Assembly: GCA_009692465.1 (NCBI GenBank)
Contig: SHZD01000009.1
Coordinates: forward strand, 1-54,683
Length of the DNA stretch: 54,683 nt
DNA from: Myxococcales bacterium
GTDB lineage: Bacteria > Myxococcota_A > UBA9042
Direction: 5' to 3'
Shown here: piece after piece, positions 18,310 to 28,400 of the stretch
How the letters are laid out: each line of letters opens with the position of its first letter
Numbering within the stretch: position 1 is the first letter of the stretch
Program-made: the position numbers and the translations under genes
Notes under the pieces: model-generated
The model's database searches: none
What the model was told of the DNA's origin: nothing
What the model saw: only the letters and a program-made list of their open reading frames with translations

Positions 18310-20052
18310 TCAAGGCGGCGAGACGGCGCGATGGCGGATCGCCCCCAGTACCGAATAGCGACCGTCGGCGGGCAACTGGAGGCCGTCGACGGTAGGCGCG
18401 ACCAGCACCGCCATGTCTTCCCACCACAGCGGCACAATCGGCAGATCGAGGGCGATTTGGTGCTGTGCTTTGGCGTACCATCCCTTGCGCGTAGGCCGGT
18501 CGGAAGCGGCGGCGCCCAGATCGAGCCAGCAATCCACCCACGGCTGAGCGTACCCTGTGCGATTGGCGCTGCCGGTGGCGCCGACGTTGCCGATCGCCGC
18601 CAGAGAAAACGCCCACAACCCTTCTATTCGCTTGCGCTTTTGCCAGTCCGCGCACACCGGATCGCCGTCCAAGGCGGCATCCCACGCCGTCACCGCAATC
18701 CCGCGGCGGTCCATCTGCGCATAGGGGCTGGGCGCTGCCAGATCGGCGGCTTTGACCGCGGCGTTTTGCGAATGCAGCATCCACGCCAGCTGATCAGGCT
18801 CAAAAGGTTCAGGCAGTTGCAGCACAAAAACCTCAAACCTGCCGGCACGCACATCGGCCAAAAAGGTCGACAGTTCAAACGGGCGCACTTGAGCCTGTAC
18901 CCCAATGGCCCGCCATTGATCGGCCAGCGCCCGCGCCAATTGCCTGCGCATCCGACTGGTGGAGACCTTGATGTCAATCTGCAGCCGCACGCCGTCGGGG
19001 CCAGCGACCAATCCCGCTTGATCGAGCAATTGTCCCGCAGTGTGAGGGTCATAGGGCACCAACGGCAAGCCGACCCGCGCCCAGTGCCCCGGGGCGAACA
19101 AGCCATCGGCCAAGCGCGCCCGCCCGCCCAGCACCGCCGCGATCAGCGTTTGGCGATCCAGCGCCAGCGCCAACGCTCGCCGCACGCGCGGATCGTGCAA
19201 CTGGGGATGGCGCAAGTTAAAACCCAAATAGGTAAAGGCGATGCCATCGGCGGCGATCACCCGAGCATCGGCAGTCGCCTGCGCCCCACGCAAGACGGCC
19301 GGCGACAGGCCCGACCACGCGACGTCGGCCCCGCCGGCCAATACCGCCAACGCCCGTGCGCCTTCGTCGGCAATGGCCCGAAAGACCAAGCGTTTGGGGG
19401 TGCCTGCCGCTGCGGTGCCGTCAAGATCAACGCGTTCGACCTCGACCCGTTCGCCGTTGGCCACCCCGAACACCCGCCACGGACCGGAGCCAATCACCGG
19501 GCCAGCAAACCGCTGTTTGGCCGCGTGCCGCAACAGGTGCGCCGGGGCGATGCCGACCACCAGATCGGTCCACAGCGTCGCTAGCGGCTTGCGCAGCACG
19601 AAACGCACCACCAGCGCATCCACACCATCGACGACCACCGCCGCCAGACGCTTGCGAAACTCACTGCCGATCGGGGTACCAAACGCGGGATCGAGCACCG
19701 TGGTGTAGGTAAAGGCTACATCGGCGGCGGTCAGCGGCTGGCCATCGTGAAACCGCAGATTGGGCCGCAGGTGGACGCGGGCCACCAGCGCGGTTTCCAG
19801 AGTGATCAGGGCTGCCAAGTCGAGAGCGGGGGTGCCGTGCTCATCGACCTGAGTCAGACCCGAAAACACCAGCCGCGACAACCGCGCCGAAGGACCATCG
19901 ACAGCCAAGCGCGGATCGAGGTCCTTGACCGGCGCATCGACGGCGACCACCCACTGGTCGGGATCGCGAGCCGGTCGACACCCCAGACCCAACGCGACCA
20001 CCAGCCCGACCAGCGCCCGAACGCAGACCCTGGCGATGGGCATCGGCACCAT
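18310..20052 (-). CDS. oligopeptide ABC transporter substrate-binding lipoprotein (SBP family 5)
   Basis: 580-residue extracytoplasmic solute-binding protein of the DppA/OppA family. It has a lipoprotein-type signal (VVALGLGC, cleavage before Cys about 25), then the family features LDPRLAVDGPSARLSRLVFSG near the N-terminus, VHLRPNLRFHDGQPLTAADV (the SBP_bac_5 signature) and YTTVLDP. Its permease and ATPase genes are not in the window. It starts 3 bases after the stop of the M1 aminopeptidase gene, with AGGAAG inside that gene's end, so the two are translationally coupled. Together they suggest breakdown and capture of peptides in the periplasm. The lipobox is slightly non-canonical (G at -3). 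Confidence 0.88.
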   Translation of the reverse strand: MVPMPIARVCVRALVGLVVALGLGCRPARDPDQWVVAVDAPVKDLDPRLAVDGPSARLSRLVFSGLTQVDEHGTPALDLAALITLETALVARVHLRPNLRFHDGQPLTAADVAFTYTTVLDPAFGTPIGSEFRKRLAAVVVDGVDALVVRFVLRKPLATLWTDLVVGIAPAHLLRHAAKQRFAGPVIGSGPWRVFGVANGERVEVERVDLDGTAAAGTPKRLVFRAIADEGARALAVLAGGADVAWSGLSPAVLRGAQATADARVIAADGIAFTYLGFNLRHPQLHDPRVRRALALALDRQTLIAAVLGGRARLADGLFAPGHWARVGLPLVPYDPHTAGQLLDQAGLVAGPDGVRLQIDIKVSTSRMRRQLARALADQWRAIGVQAQVRPFELSTFLADVRAGRFEVFVLQLPEPFEPDQLAWMLHSQNAAVKAADLAAPSPYAQMDRRGIAVTAWDAALDGDPVCADWQKRKRIEGLWAFSLAAIGNVGATGSANRTGYAQPWVDCWLDLGAAASDRPTRKGWYAKAQHQIALDLPIVPLWWEDMAVLVAPTVDGLQLPADGRYSVLGAIRHRAVSPP

Positions 20053-20055
20053 CGG

Positions 20056-22611
20056 CTACTTCCTATCCTTGTCGGTATCTCTGCGTAATTGCTGGACTTC
20101 TTCCTCCAGCCGCTGCAATCGTTCGGTCAGCGGGCCCTGCTGGCCGAGGCGACCAGCGGTCTGGCGCAGCTTTTCACGCTGTTTTTCCAGAGGTTCGCGG
20201 GATGCCGCGGCCAGCAATGCTTGGCGGGCCTTGGGGTTGTCCAAAATGCCCAGCGCGTCGGCCGCTGCCCGGCGGATGCGGGCCGAGTCTTCGTGCAACA
20301 GCGCTTCCAACGCTAACCGCGCGTCTTCCTTGCGTTCCATCGCGCGAGCACCGAATTCAGCCACCGAGGGCGCGGCAGCTTCGCGAATAAACTTGGACTG
20401 ACCGGACTCGATCGCCGCCACCACCAACGGCCAGTCTTGCTGATCGGCCAGCGTGGCCAAGCCGTGCAAAGCGGCCGCCCGCACCGTTTCCTGATGGGAC
20501 GGCCGAGCGACCGCAGCCAGCAGCTCCGCGCGCGCCTGACTGCGGTCAATCGCTACCAGCGCCTGCAACGCCGCGGCCTGCACGGCATAACTAACATCAG
20601 TGCGGGCGGCCACTTGTAGCGCAGCCCAACCCTTATTGGACAAGAGCTGGCCCAGCGCCCGCGCAGCCGCCCGGCGAACCTGCGATTCGCTGTCCTTGGT
20701 CAGGCGCTCGACCAGCGGTTGGATGACCTTGTCGCGTGGACCGCGACCGAGCAAATCCGTGGCTTTCGCCCGCACATGGCGGGCCTTGTCGTGCTGGGCT
20801 GCGCGCAGAATCGCCGCCAGCGCCGTTGGCTCGTGCAACACCCGGCCCAGATCGGTGCACGCCCGCAAGCGCACGTCGGCATAGGCACTGCGCTCTAGCA
20901 TCGCGGCCAAGTCGGTAGTGGCGGCCTCGACGGTCCAGTCGACCAACCAGGCACTGCGGGGATCAATCTCGACGAGCCACGGCCGAGTCGGTGCCGGAAG
21001 CCGGAAACTATCCGTGACCTTGTCCAAAACTAGCCGATGCAGCGTCGGCTCCGCTCCTTGCTTGGCGGTCAGCGCGATCTCAATGGCCAAGGTAAACGGC
21101 GGCATCGCCCGCTCAATGCGCTGAGTCTGGGCAAAACCGAGCCGAACCATTTTGGCCTCATCGTCCCATTTGAGGTCCACTTTGAGCACTGGATGGCCCG
21201 CTTGGCGCAGCCAGCGCCAGAAAAACCCGCGCAGGCTCAAGCCAGACGCCTCTTCGAGGGCCCGCCGCAGATCGTCGGTCTCCACCGAGCCAAAACGATG
21301 CCGGGTCAGGTAGGTCTTGACCCCGCGCCAAAATGGCTCCTCGCCCAACTTGCGCCGCAGCATGTGAGCGATCCACGCGCCCTTGCTGTAGGTATGACTG
21401 TCAAAAACGTCGTCGGGATCGGCGGCGCGATCGGCCACAACCGGGCGCAGGTAGCGGTTGGCCTCCTCGAAATAGCCGCGCCGCGAGTCGGCCAGGTCTT
21501 CCATGTAGCGATCGATGCCGTACTCGCTTTCGTGCCACAGCGAATCGGCAAAACTGGCCCAGCCCTCGTTGAGCCAGATGTCAGCCCACGATCGGCAGGT
21601 CACCAAGTCGCCAAACCACTGATGGCCCAATTCGTGGGCGAGCAGGCCATCGGCCGGCCGATCCAGCTCGGCGCGCGCATCGGGGACGGCGCGATGGGTC
21701 AACGTCGTCAACGTCGCGTTTTCCATGCCACCAAAATTGAATTCATGAACAACAACTTGGCTATAGCGCGAAAACGGATAGGCAACACCCAAGCGCTGAC
21801 CGAGCACATCGACCATTTTGGCCAGTTTGGCGTAGGCCCGCCGGACGTTGTCGACGTCATCGGCCAGCGCCCACGTCACCACCGGCAGCTTGCTGTGGCC
21901 GTGATCGACGGCGACAAACGGCCCGATCGCCACCGTCAGCAAATACAGCGGCAACGGCGCGGTCGAACGGTAGCGGGTCAGGCTGAGCTGGGTCGGCTTG
22001 TCGATCATCGGCTTGCCGTCGGGATCGCCATTGGACAGCGCAACCAGCGCCGTCGGGGCCGTCACCGCAACGGTCCACGTCATGCGCTCGTCAGGCTGAT
22101 CGGGGGCCGGCAACCAGTGCCGGACTTCTTCAGTTTCACCTTGGGTCCAGGCATGCAGCGGCCGATTGGGAGCGTCGGCGTCGGCAGCGACAAAGTAAAA
22201 CCCTTGGCGTGGCGCACAATTGTAGCGCAGGCGCAATTCTAGGTCGCGATCAGCAGTTGGCGGCCACTCGATCACCACCCCGTGATCCACTGGCTGCCAT
22301 TTAGCCGCAACGGCGGCGCCGGACTGCAGCCACACGACTTCGGTCAAGTTGAGGTCCACGGCGTCGAGCCGCAGCCGTTCGGTCTGGTGTTTGCGCGTCA
22401 ACTTGTAGGTCGCGGTAGCACTGACGGTGCGTTTGGCCAAATCAGGCGTCACTTGCAGGTCGAGATGGCTGAAATCGACATGGCGATCCGCTGGTTCGCG
22501 CCACGGGTGCTTGTCGTCGAGCCAGTCTGCCCCCGAATCTGCCCGCGCGAAATGCGGCCAGACGGCCAAAACCAGCAAAGCGGAACACACCAAGACGTTT
22601 TCAATCTTCAA
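20056..22611 (-). CDS. M1 family aminopeptidase with C-terminal HEAT repeats
   Basis: 851-residue zinc aminopeptidase with a signal peptide (hydrophobic residues 7-19, cleavage near FARADS). The beta-sandwich N-domain is followed by the substrate loop GGMENATL (about 292), then HELGHQWFGDL and LNEGWASF, giving the HEXXH-(X)18-E zinc site (about 326-349). After the catalytic region come about 200 residues of HEAT/Armadillo-like repeats (SYAVQAAALQALVAI and similar, about 565-785), and the last 50 residues form a charged coiled coil (LQRLEEEVQQLRRDTDK). The start appears to be a TTG. It is transcribed with the downstream peptide-binding lipoprotein. The catalytic assignment is secure; substrate range is not known. 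Confidence 0.92.
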   Translation of the reverse strand: MKIENVLVCSALLVLAVWPHFARADSGADWLDDKHPWREPADRHVDFSHLDLQVTPDLAKRTVSATATYKLTRKHQTERLRLDAVDLNLTEVVWLQSGAAVAAKWQPVDHGVVIEWPPTADRDLELRLRYNCAPRQGFYFVAADADAPNRPLHAWTQGETEEVRHWLPAPDQPDERMTWTVAVTAPTALVALSNGDPDGKPMIDKPTQLSLTRYRSTAPLPLYLLTVAIGPFVAVDHGHSKLPVVTWALADDVDNVRRAYAKLAKMVDVLGQRLGVAYPFSRYSQVVVHEFNFGGMENATLTTLTHRAVPDARAELDRPADGLLAHELGHQWFGDLVTCRSWADIWLNEGWASFADSLWHESEYGIDRYMEDLADSRRGYFEEANRYLRPVVADRAADPDDVFDSHTYSKGAWIAHMLRRKLGEEPFWRGVKTYLTRHRFGSVETDDLRRALEEASGLSLRGFFWRWLRQAGHPVLKVDLKWDDEAKMVRLGFAQTQRIERAMPPFTLAIEIALTAKQGAEPTLHRLVLDKVTDSFRLPAPTRPWLVEIDPRSAWLVDWTVEAATTDLAAMLERSAYADVRLRACTDLGRVLHEPTALAAILRAAQHDKARHVRAKATDLLGRGPRDKVIQPLVERLTKDSESQVRRAAARALGQLLSNKGWAALQVAARTDVSYAVQAAALQALVAIDRSQARAELLAAVARPSHQETVRAAALHGLATLADQQDWPLVVAAIESGQSKFIREAAAPSVAEFGARAMERKEDARLALEALLHEDSARIRRAAADALGILDNPKARQALLAAASREPLEKQREKLRQTAGRLGQQGPLTERLQRLEEEVQQLRRDTDKDRK

Positions 22612-22813
22612 AACTTACCAGCGATTAGGCCGCGATTTACGGCTGTGCGGCCAACGTGCAAAGTAACCGCGGTTGACGGCGGCGGCAAGAACCCAATGCC
22701 GCGCCATTGCCCGGCCCGGCGGTGACCAGGCCTGCGCGCCGCCAATCGCAGCTGCCGTTGCCGAAATGGGGGCGCCAACGCCCCACACGGCGACCGAAGC
22801 CGCACCGCGATCA

Positions 22814-22842
22814 TTGCCGACCGATCGCGGTGCGGCTATACC
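22814..22842 (+). promoter_or_regulatory. candidate sigma-70 promoter for the CHAP-domain gene
   Basis: TTGCCG (22814-22819), 17 bases, TATACC (22837-22842), lying 38 bases before the ATG at 22881. Spacing is ideal and the hexamers are moderate matches. Confidence 0.4.
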
Positions 22843-22880
22843 TTCGCTACGCCCCGCAGTCGGCGGTCGGAGTCGTGTCG

Positions 22881-23864
22881 ATGCCTGCCCATCAGAGTCA
22901 AACCCAAGGCCCCCAAGCGCAAAGCCAGCGTGGCGGCCAGCAGCAAGGGCAGCGCGGTCAGGGCCAGCAAGGTCAACAGGGCCAACAGGGCCAACAAGGT
23001 CAACAAGGTCAACAGGGTCAACAGGGCCAACAGGGTCAACGCGGCGGCGCCCAAGCGCGGGTCGCTCCTGGGGCTGGCCACTTGCCCAAGACCATTCGGC
23101 GCGGCTCACAAGGGGCCGAAGTTCGCATGTGTCAGACCTTGCTGACGAAAAACGGCCTTGCCCCCGGTGCCGCCGACGGCATTTTTGGCCCAGCCACCCA
23201 TCGCGCGGTGGTGCAGTTTCAGGAAAAACGCGGCTTGGAAACCGACGGCATTGTCGGCCCCAACACGTGGACAGCATTGCGCGACCGCACTGGCAGCGAT
23301 CTGGACGTCACAAAATTTGGGACCCCGACCACCGATCGCGGCGGCGAGCAGCAGCAAGGGCGTCCACAAGTCCCTGGCCAGCAAGCGCCACGTGGACCAG
23401 CGGCCAATCCGCGCGACGAAGCTGAATTGCGCAAAGAAATCTTGCGGGTAGCCGAGTCGCAGTTGGGTGTGACCGAGGCGGGCCAGAACAAAGGTGGCGC
23501 CCTCAAGTACCAAAAAGCCTTCGGCCGTGGCCCCGAACCGTGGTGCGCCGACTTTGTGTCGTGGGTGTACACCCAAGCTGGCAAGGACACCAACAGCCCG
23601 TATTGTCCGACTTTTGTTCAACAACTTAAGAAGCAAGGGCGCTGGAAGGGCCGCAACGACCCGCGACCCGGCGACTTGGTGTTTTTCGACTGGGATGGCG
23701 ACAAAGTCCCCGACCACGTTGGCATCGTCAAGCAGGTCAACTCGGATGGTTCGGTGACCACCATCGAAGGCAACACCACCAATCCCAAGGACAAGAACCA
23801 AGAAGGGGTGTTCCAGCGTAATCGCGGCATGGACACCATTTTTGGCTTCGGCGAAGTCGCCTAG
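22881..23864 (+). CDS. peptidoglycan-binding CHAP/NlpC-like cell-wall hydrolase
   Basis: 327-residue putative peptidoglycan amidase/endopeptidase. The start is the ATG giving MPAHQSQTQG, with GGAG 8 bases upstream. Residues 10-55 are Gln/Gly repeats (eight or so G-Q-Q triplets). A PG_binding_1 domain spans about 65-130 (IRRGSQGAEVRMCQ, GAADGIFGPATHRAVVQFQ, GIVGPNTW). A C-terminal CHAP/TIGR02594-like domain spans about 165-325 with the catalytic cysteine in EPWCADFVSWVY, histidine in PDHVGIV, and the closing TIEGNT. No signal peptide is visible, so export, if any, needs another route such as lysis or a secretion apparatus. It ends in TAG directly at a repeat array. It could be of phage lysin origin, but there are no phage neighbours. 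Confidence 0.85.
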   Translation: MPAHQSQTQGPQAQSQRGGQQQGQRGQGQQGQQGQQGQQGQQGQQGQQGQQGQRGGAQARVAPGAGHLPKTIRRGSQGAEVRMCQTLLTKNGLAPGAADGIFGPATHRAVVQFQEKRGLETDGIVGPNTWTALRDRTGSDLDVTKFGTPTTDRGGEQQQGRPQVPGQQAPRGPAANPRDEAELRKEILRVAESQLGVTEAGQNKGGALKYQKAFGRGPEPWCADFVSWVYTQAGKDTNSPYCPTFVQQLKKQGRWKGRNDPRPGDLVFFDWDGDKVPDHVGIVKQVNSDGSVTTIEGNTTNPKDKNQEGVFQRNRGMDTIFGFGEVA

Positions 23865-24205
23865 AGAGCCGAGCAAATCGTATTTGCTCGGCGTCTCTGG
23901 GCTTGTTGCGTGGGTCGCGAGCGTGCGGCACTGGTTCAATGGCCTGCGGGTTGGCGTCACACCGCTCCGTTGCTGCCCAAACTTGACGGCTTTGGTCGGC
24001 GTCTCTGTCGTTGTTGCGTGGGTCGCGAGCGTGCGGCACTGGTTCAATGGCCTGCGGGTTGGCGTCACGCCGCTCCGTTGCTGCCCAAACTTGACGGCTT
24101 TGGTCGGCGTCTCTGTCGTTGTTGCGTGGGTCGCGAGCGTGCGGCACTGGTTCAATGGCCTGCGGGTTGGCGTCACACCGCTCCGTACCTGCCAAGGCGC
24201 GATCG
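23865..24205 (+). repeat. three tandem copies of dispersed element A (108-bp period)
   Basis: Three units spaced 108 bp (GCGTCTCT at 23891, 23999 and 24107). The first carries a full palindromic head: an 11-bp perfect stem (23868-23878 with 23882-23892, 3-base loop), 3 bases after the CHAP-gene stop. Each unit has TTGTTGCGTGGGTCGCGAGC, then CACTGGTTCAATGGCCTGC and GGCGTCACRCCGCTCCG. This is the same family as the array at 13984-14377 in opposite orientation. The hairpin could end transcription, though no T-run follows it. Confidence 0.88.
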
Positions 24206-25480
24206 CATTGTCCCGGTGTGCTAGGGCCACTCGGCTTGGGCTCCAGCCGGCCACTGCGTCGCGCCCGCGAGGCCAAAATCCGGATTCGCGATGTGCAGCG
24301 CATTGACATTTGGGCGCCGCAACCGTAAAATAGGCCCGCTTCGCAGAGCGCAAGGCTTCGGTTTTTCGCAAATGCAAGTCGGCGATTGTTCGCCGTTACG
24401 CGGGGTTTGAGCGCGCCCACACCGGAATGACCGGTGCTTTCAAAGCGGCGCGACCAGTAGCCTGCCAACCTTTTCCGACATGGAAATCCTCGCCAGCCGC
24501 TCCCGTTGCGCTAGATTCGCCCGCAGGTCTGTACTCTGGTCTGTACTCTGGTCTGTACTCTGGTCTGTACTCTGGTCTGTACTCTGGTCTGTACTCTGGT
24601 CTGTACCCTGGTCTGTACTCTGGTCTGTACTCTGGTCTGTACTCTGGTCTGTACCCTGGTCTGTACTCTGGTCTGTACCCTGGTCTGTACTCTGGTCTGT
24701 ACTCTGGTCGGTACCTTCGCGGCGGCTCCCAAGTCCAAACGGCAGTTGCGCGCTGGCGAAGCTTTGAACCCTATGCAGGTTTTTGCTTCAGTTTACCGCT
24801 ACTTGACTCTGACCGTTCCATCGCTTCGCCGCTCACACACCTCGCCCATCGGCACCATGCACACTGCGCAACTGAGCGCTAGGCATGACGCGGGCTTGGT
24901 GTGCTCGGGCGCGCAAGGCGAGCGCGGTCACGGTCCTGCATTGGCATCTAGCAGTGCTGCGGTGGACACCAACGAAGCGGTTTTGGGCAGCAGCAATGCT
25001 GCGGTGAGTGCGAATAGTGCTTGGGCCTGCGCAAGAGGAGCAGCCCAGCGCTGCACTGCTGCATGGGCCCAAGGTGTGCCGCCAAGCAGCTTGGCGCACC
25101 CAATCGCGATGGTCAGCAGCCAACCGCAGTACCCCATGCCGCAGGCGCATCCGCCGCAGCTGGTGGTCGCTGCGCAACGCCAATGCGATCGCTTTGGGGT
25201 ACGCTTGGAAGCGCGCCGGGCTGCTACTGCGCAACGGTCTGAATCGTTTCACTTGGGCTGGCGCTTTCCTGCCAGCCGCCGAGTGCAAGCGCCCATGACA
25301 GCTGCGTTCGGGCAGGGCCAACACCGCGGCACAGGGCTTGTTGCCCGTGCGTCGGCGGCCCAGCCTAGCCGGTCACCGCCACTCGCCCCGCCTAACCTGC
25401 GTTAGTTTCAAGCTCTTTTTCCAGAGTCGGACCCAAATGCCCTTTTGCGCGCACTGCGCAACGCGGGCAAGGAGTGTCTG
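24206..25480. other. spacer with no supported gene
   Basis: About 1.27 kb between the element-A array and the RNase E/G gene. It holds the 12-bp minisatellite listed next. Open frames at 24746-25405 (plus), 24833-25324 (minus) and 24928-25137 (minus, a hydrophobic stretch with GMGYCGWLLTIAIGCAK) overlap one another and have no ribosome sites or recognisable domains. The hydrophobic one may be a decayed membrane-protein remnant. The RNase E/G promoter should be near the right end. Confidence 0.5.
24526..24717. repeat. 12-bp minisatellite, about 16 units
   Basis: Fifteen full units and a partial one of GGTCTGTACTCT, with a few units carrying CCCT instead of CTCT. The unit resembles the 12-bp array at 1081-1152 (GGTCAGTCTCTT). 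Units are contiguous without spacers. Confidence 0.95.
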
Positions 25481-28400
25481 ATGACTAAACGTATGCTGCT
25501 CAGTATGGACCGCGATGAATCGCGCGCCGCCGTAATCGAAGACGGCCTGCTCGTCCACATTGAAATTGAACCCAATAACCGCAACACCTGCAAAGGCAAT
25601 ATCTACCGCTCGACGGTGGCGCGAGTCGAACCGTCGCTTCAGTCTGCGTTTGTCGATTTTGGCAATGATAAACAGGGGTTTTTGCCAGTCGGCGAAATCC
25701 ATCCCAAGCTGCGTGGCAATAACTCGGACAAACGGGCGCCGGTTCAAGAACTGATTCGCTCCAAGCAAGACTTGTTGGTGCAAGTCAGCCGCGACGAAAT
25801 CGGCCAAAAAGGTGCGACGCTTTCCACGTTTATCTCGCTGCCCGGCCGGTATTTGGTGCTGATTCCGGAAAGCGACCAAGAAAAAGCCGGGGTGTCGCGC
25901 AAATTGTCGGACGAAGCGCGCGAACGCATTAAGAAACTGACCGAAACCATGAAGGTGCCTGAAGGCTTTGGCCTGATTGTGCGGACGGCGGGTGAGACGG
26001 CGACTGAAACTGAGTTAGCGAAGGATCTCCTGTACTTGACTCGGCAGTGGGAGCACATCTGCAAGCGCTACGACGAGGCCAAGGGCCCGACCTTGCTGTA
26101 CGCCGAACGGTCGCTGGCCGTGCGCTTTGTGCGCGATTACTTTACCAAGGACATTGAGGAAATCGTCATTGACGACGATGAGACTTGCCACGAAGTCAAG
26201 GAATTCTTGGGCGTGCTGATGCCGCGCAGTTTGGCTCACGTCCACCGTTACGCCGGCGATGTACCCATGTTTGCCCGTTACGGCATGGAGGGCAAAGTCG
26301 AGGACGTGTTTTCGCGCCAAGTGTTCCTGCGGTCGGGCGGTTCGATCGTCATCGACCAAACGGAAGCGATGGTGGCGATCGACGTCAACTCCGGTCGGGT
26401 CAAAGAAAAAGACATCGAAGAAACCGCGCGGGCGACCAATATCGAGGCGGCGCAAGAGATTGCCCATCAACTGATGTTGCGCGACATGGGCGGTCTGGTC
26501 GTGATTGATTTTATTGATATGCGCGAGAAGAAGTACGTGCGCGAGGTCGAAACTGCGCTTAAGGACGCGTTTAAGAACGACAAGGCCCGCACCAAGCTCG
26601 GTCACATCTCCGAGTTTGGCTTGTTGGAAATGTCGCGGCAGCGCATCAAATCCAGCGTCAACAAGGGCACGTTTGACAGTTGCCAGCATTGTTCGGGGAC
26701 CGGGCGTATTCGCGCGTTCGAGTCAGTGGCGATGGCAGTGTTGCGGCGCATTTACGAAGCAGTGGCCCAACGGCGGGTGCGCTACGTGATTGCCGTGGTG
26801 CCGGCGCAATCGGCGCGCTATTTGCTGAACGCCCGGCGATCCGAACTGGCTGGACTGGAAAAGCAATACCACCTCACGATCGAAATTATCGGCGTCGAGA
26901 GCCTGCCGTCGACTCAAGTCATGGTGGAATGTTTGGAGGAAGAACCCCAGGAGTCGGGCGCGGACCGCGCCGATCACGCCAAGATGGTGCGGGTCCACCA
27001 AGAACTAGACGTGGTGCGCAATACGCTAATCAAGCGTGAAGAAACGCGACTGCAAATCGAAACGACGGTGGCCAAGCGCGGCGCAGGTGTAGACTATCAG
27101 GAAATCTACAAAGAAGTTCGCAAGATGACCCCGCCCGACCCGGCGACGGATGCCAAACCCAACACGCCGCGTGGTCGCCAAGACGACAGCCAGACCGGCG
27201 CACCTGCGGTCGTTGCTGGGGTGGACGCTGCCTATGAGGAGTTGCCGGCGCCCCGCGGATTTGGGGCGTGGCTCAAGGGGCTATTCGGGCTGGGTAGCGC
27301 GGCGGCACCGGTGCCCGCGGTGGCAGTGGCACCGGCGGCATTGGCAGGTCCGGCCGCCGGGGGAGACGCGGCGGCTGGCGGCAATACCCTAGTCGACTCA
27401 CGCGGACGGCGTGAAAGTCGCGATCGCGAGGGCCGCGGACGTGGGCGCGGTGACGGGGGCCAAGCTCGCGGTGACGGTGCTCAGGGCCGCGCAGAGGGTG
27501 GTCACAGTCGCAGTGAGGGCGGCCTAGGTCGCGGGGAGAGTTCAGCCGCGCGCGCGGACGGCCAACAGGCTCGCGCGGATGGCAATGGCACCCGCGGTGA
27601 TGGGCGCAGGGACAGCCTGAGCGACGGTCGATCCGAATCGGGGCCAGAGCCGCGGGCCGGCAGGGCTGAGAGCGGTCGAGGCGAAGGCCGCTCGGATCGC
27701 GGTGGCGACCGGCAACGCAGGTCTGAGACAGGGAGAACGGAAGGTCTGCGGTCTGAAGGTGGCAGGCCAGAGGGAGGCAGGTTCGAGGGTGCTAGGTCTG
27801 AAGGAGCGCGACAGCTGGATGCGGGTCGCAACCCAGAAGGCACTCGCAACCCTGAACTTGGGCGCAGCTCTGAACTCAGTCGCAGCCCTGAACCCGATCG
27901 GTCGGCGGAACAGCCCGGCCAACCTAGCGCCAACGGCTCGGCAGAGTCAGCGCAGGCGACCGAAGTGTTGCGCGCGGCAAAACCGGGCACAGGCGAAGCA
28001 GATACTGGCATTGCGGGGGCTGCTGACCCGAGCGGCGACGAAGCGGCCGCTGGGGCCCACGCTGCGGCGGTGCTCGCTGAAAACAACCGCCGACGCCGCC
28101 GTCGACGCCGCCGTGGTCCAGGTCGCGGCGATGGCGCGGCAGCTACAGGGGGCGGAGCGGGCTTGGAAGAGGGCGACGAGGACGATGGCGACGCCTGTGC
28201 GGACAGCGAAGCGGTGGCGGATCGCGAGTTCAGCGATGGCGATCGGACTGCCAGCGCAGTCGAGAAGGCCGCGACCGCTGTCGCTGCCGACGGCGAACAG
28301 GCCCACGCCGACCACCAAACGGCGGCCGCGGTTGTGCAGTCCGCAGAGCCGAGCGCCGCAGGGGCTGTCGGCGACCAAGCCGTGGACCCAGACCCCGACG

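Noticed and set aside
23842-24306. Open frame with three 36-residue repeats after the CHAP gene
   Set aside because: Same reason: the 108-bp element array keeps frames open; no ribosome site.
24526-24717. Possible CRISPR array
   Set aside because: Units are 12 bp and contiguous with no unique spacers, and there are no cas genes.
24746-25405. 219-codon plus-strand open frame
   Set aside because: Overlaps other frames of similar length, has no ribosome site, unusual composition and no recognisable domain.
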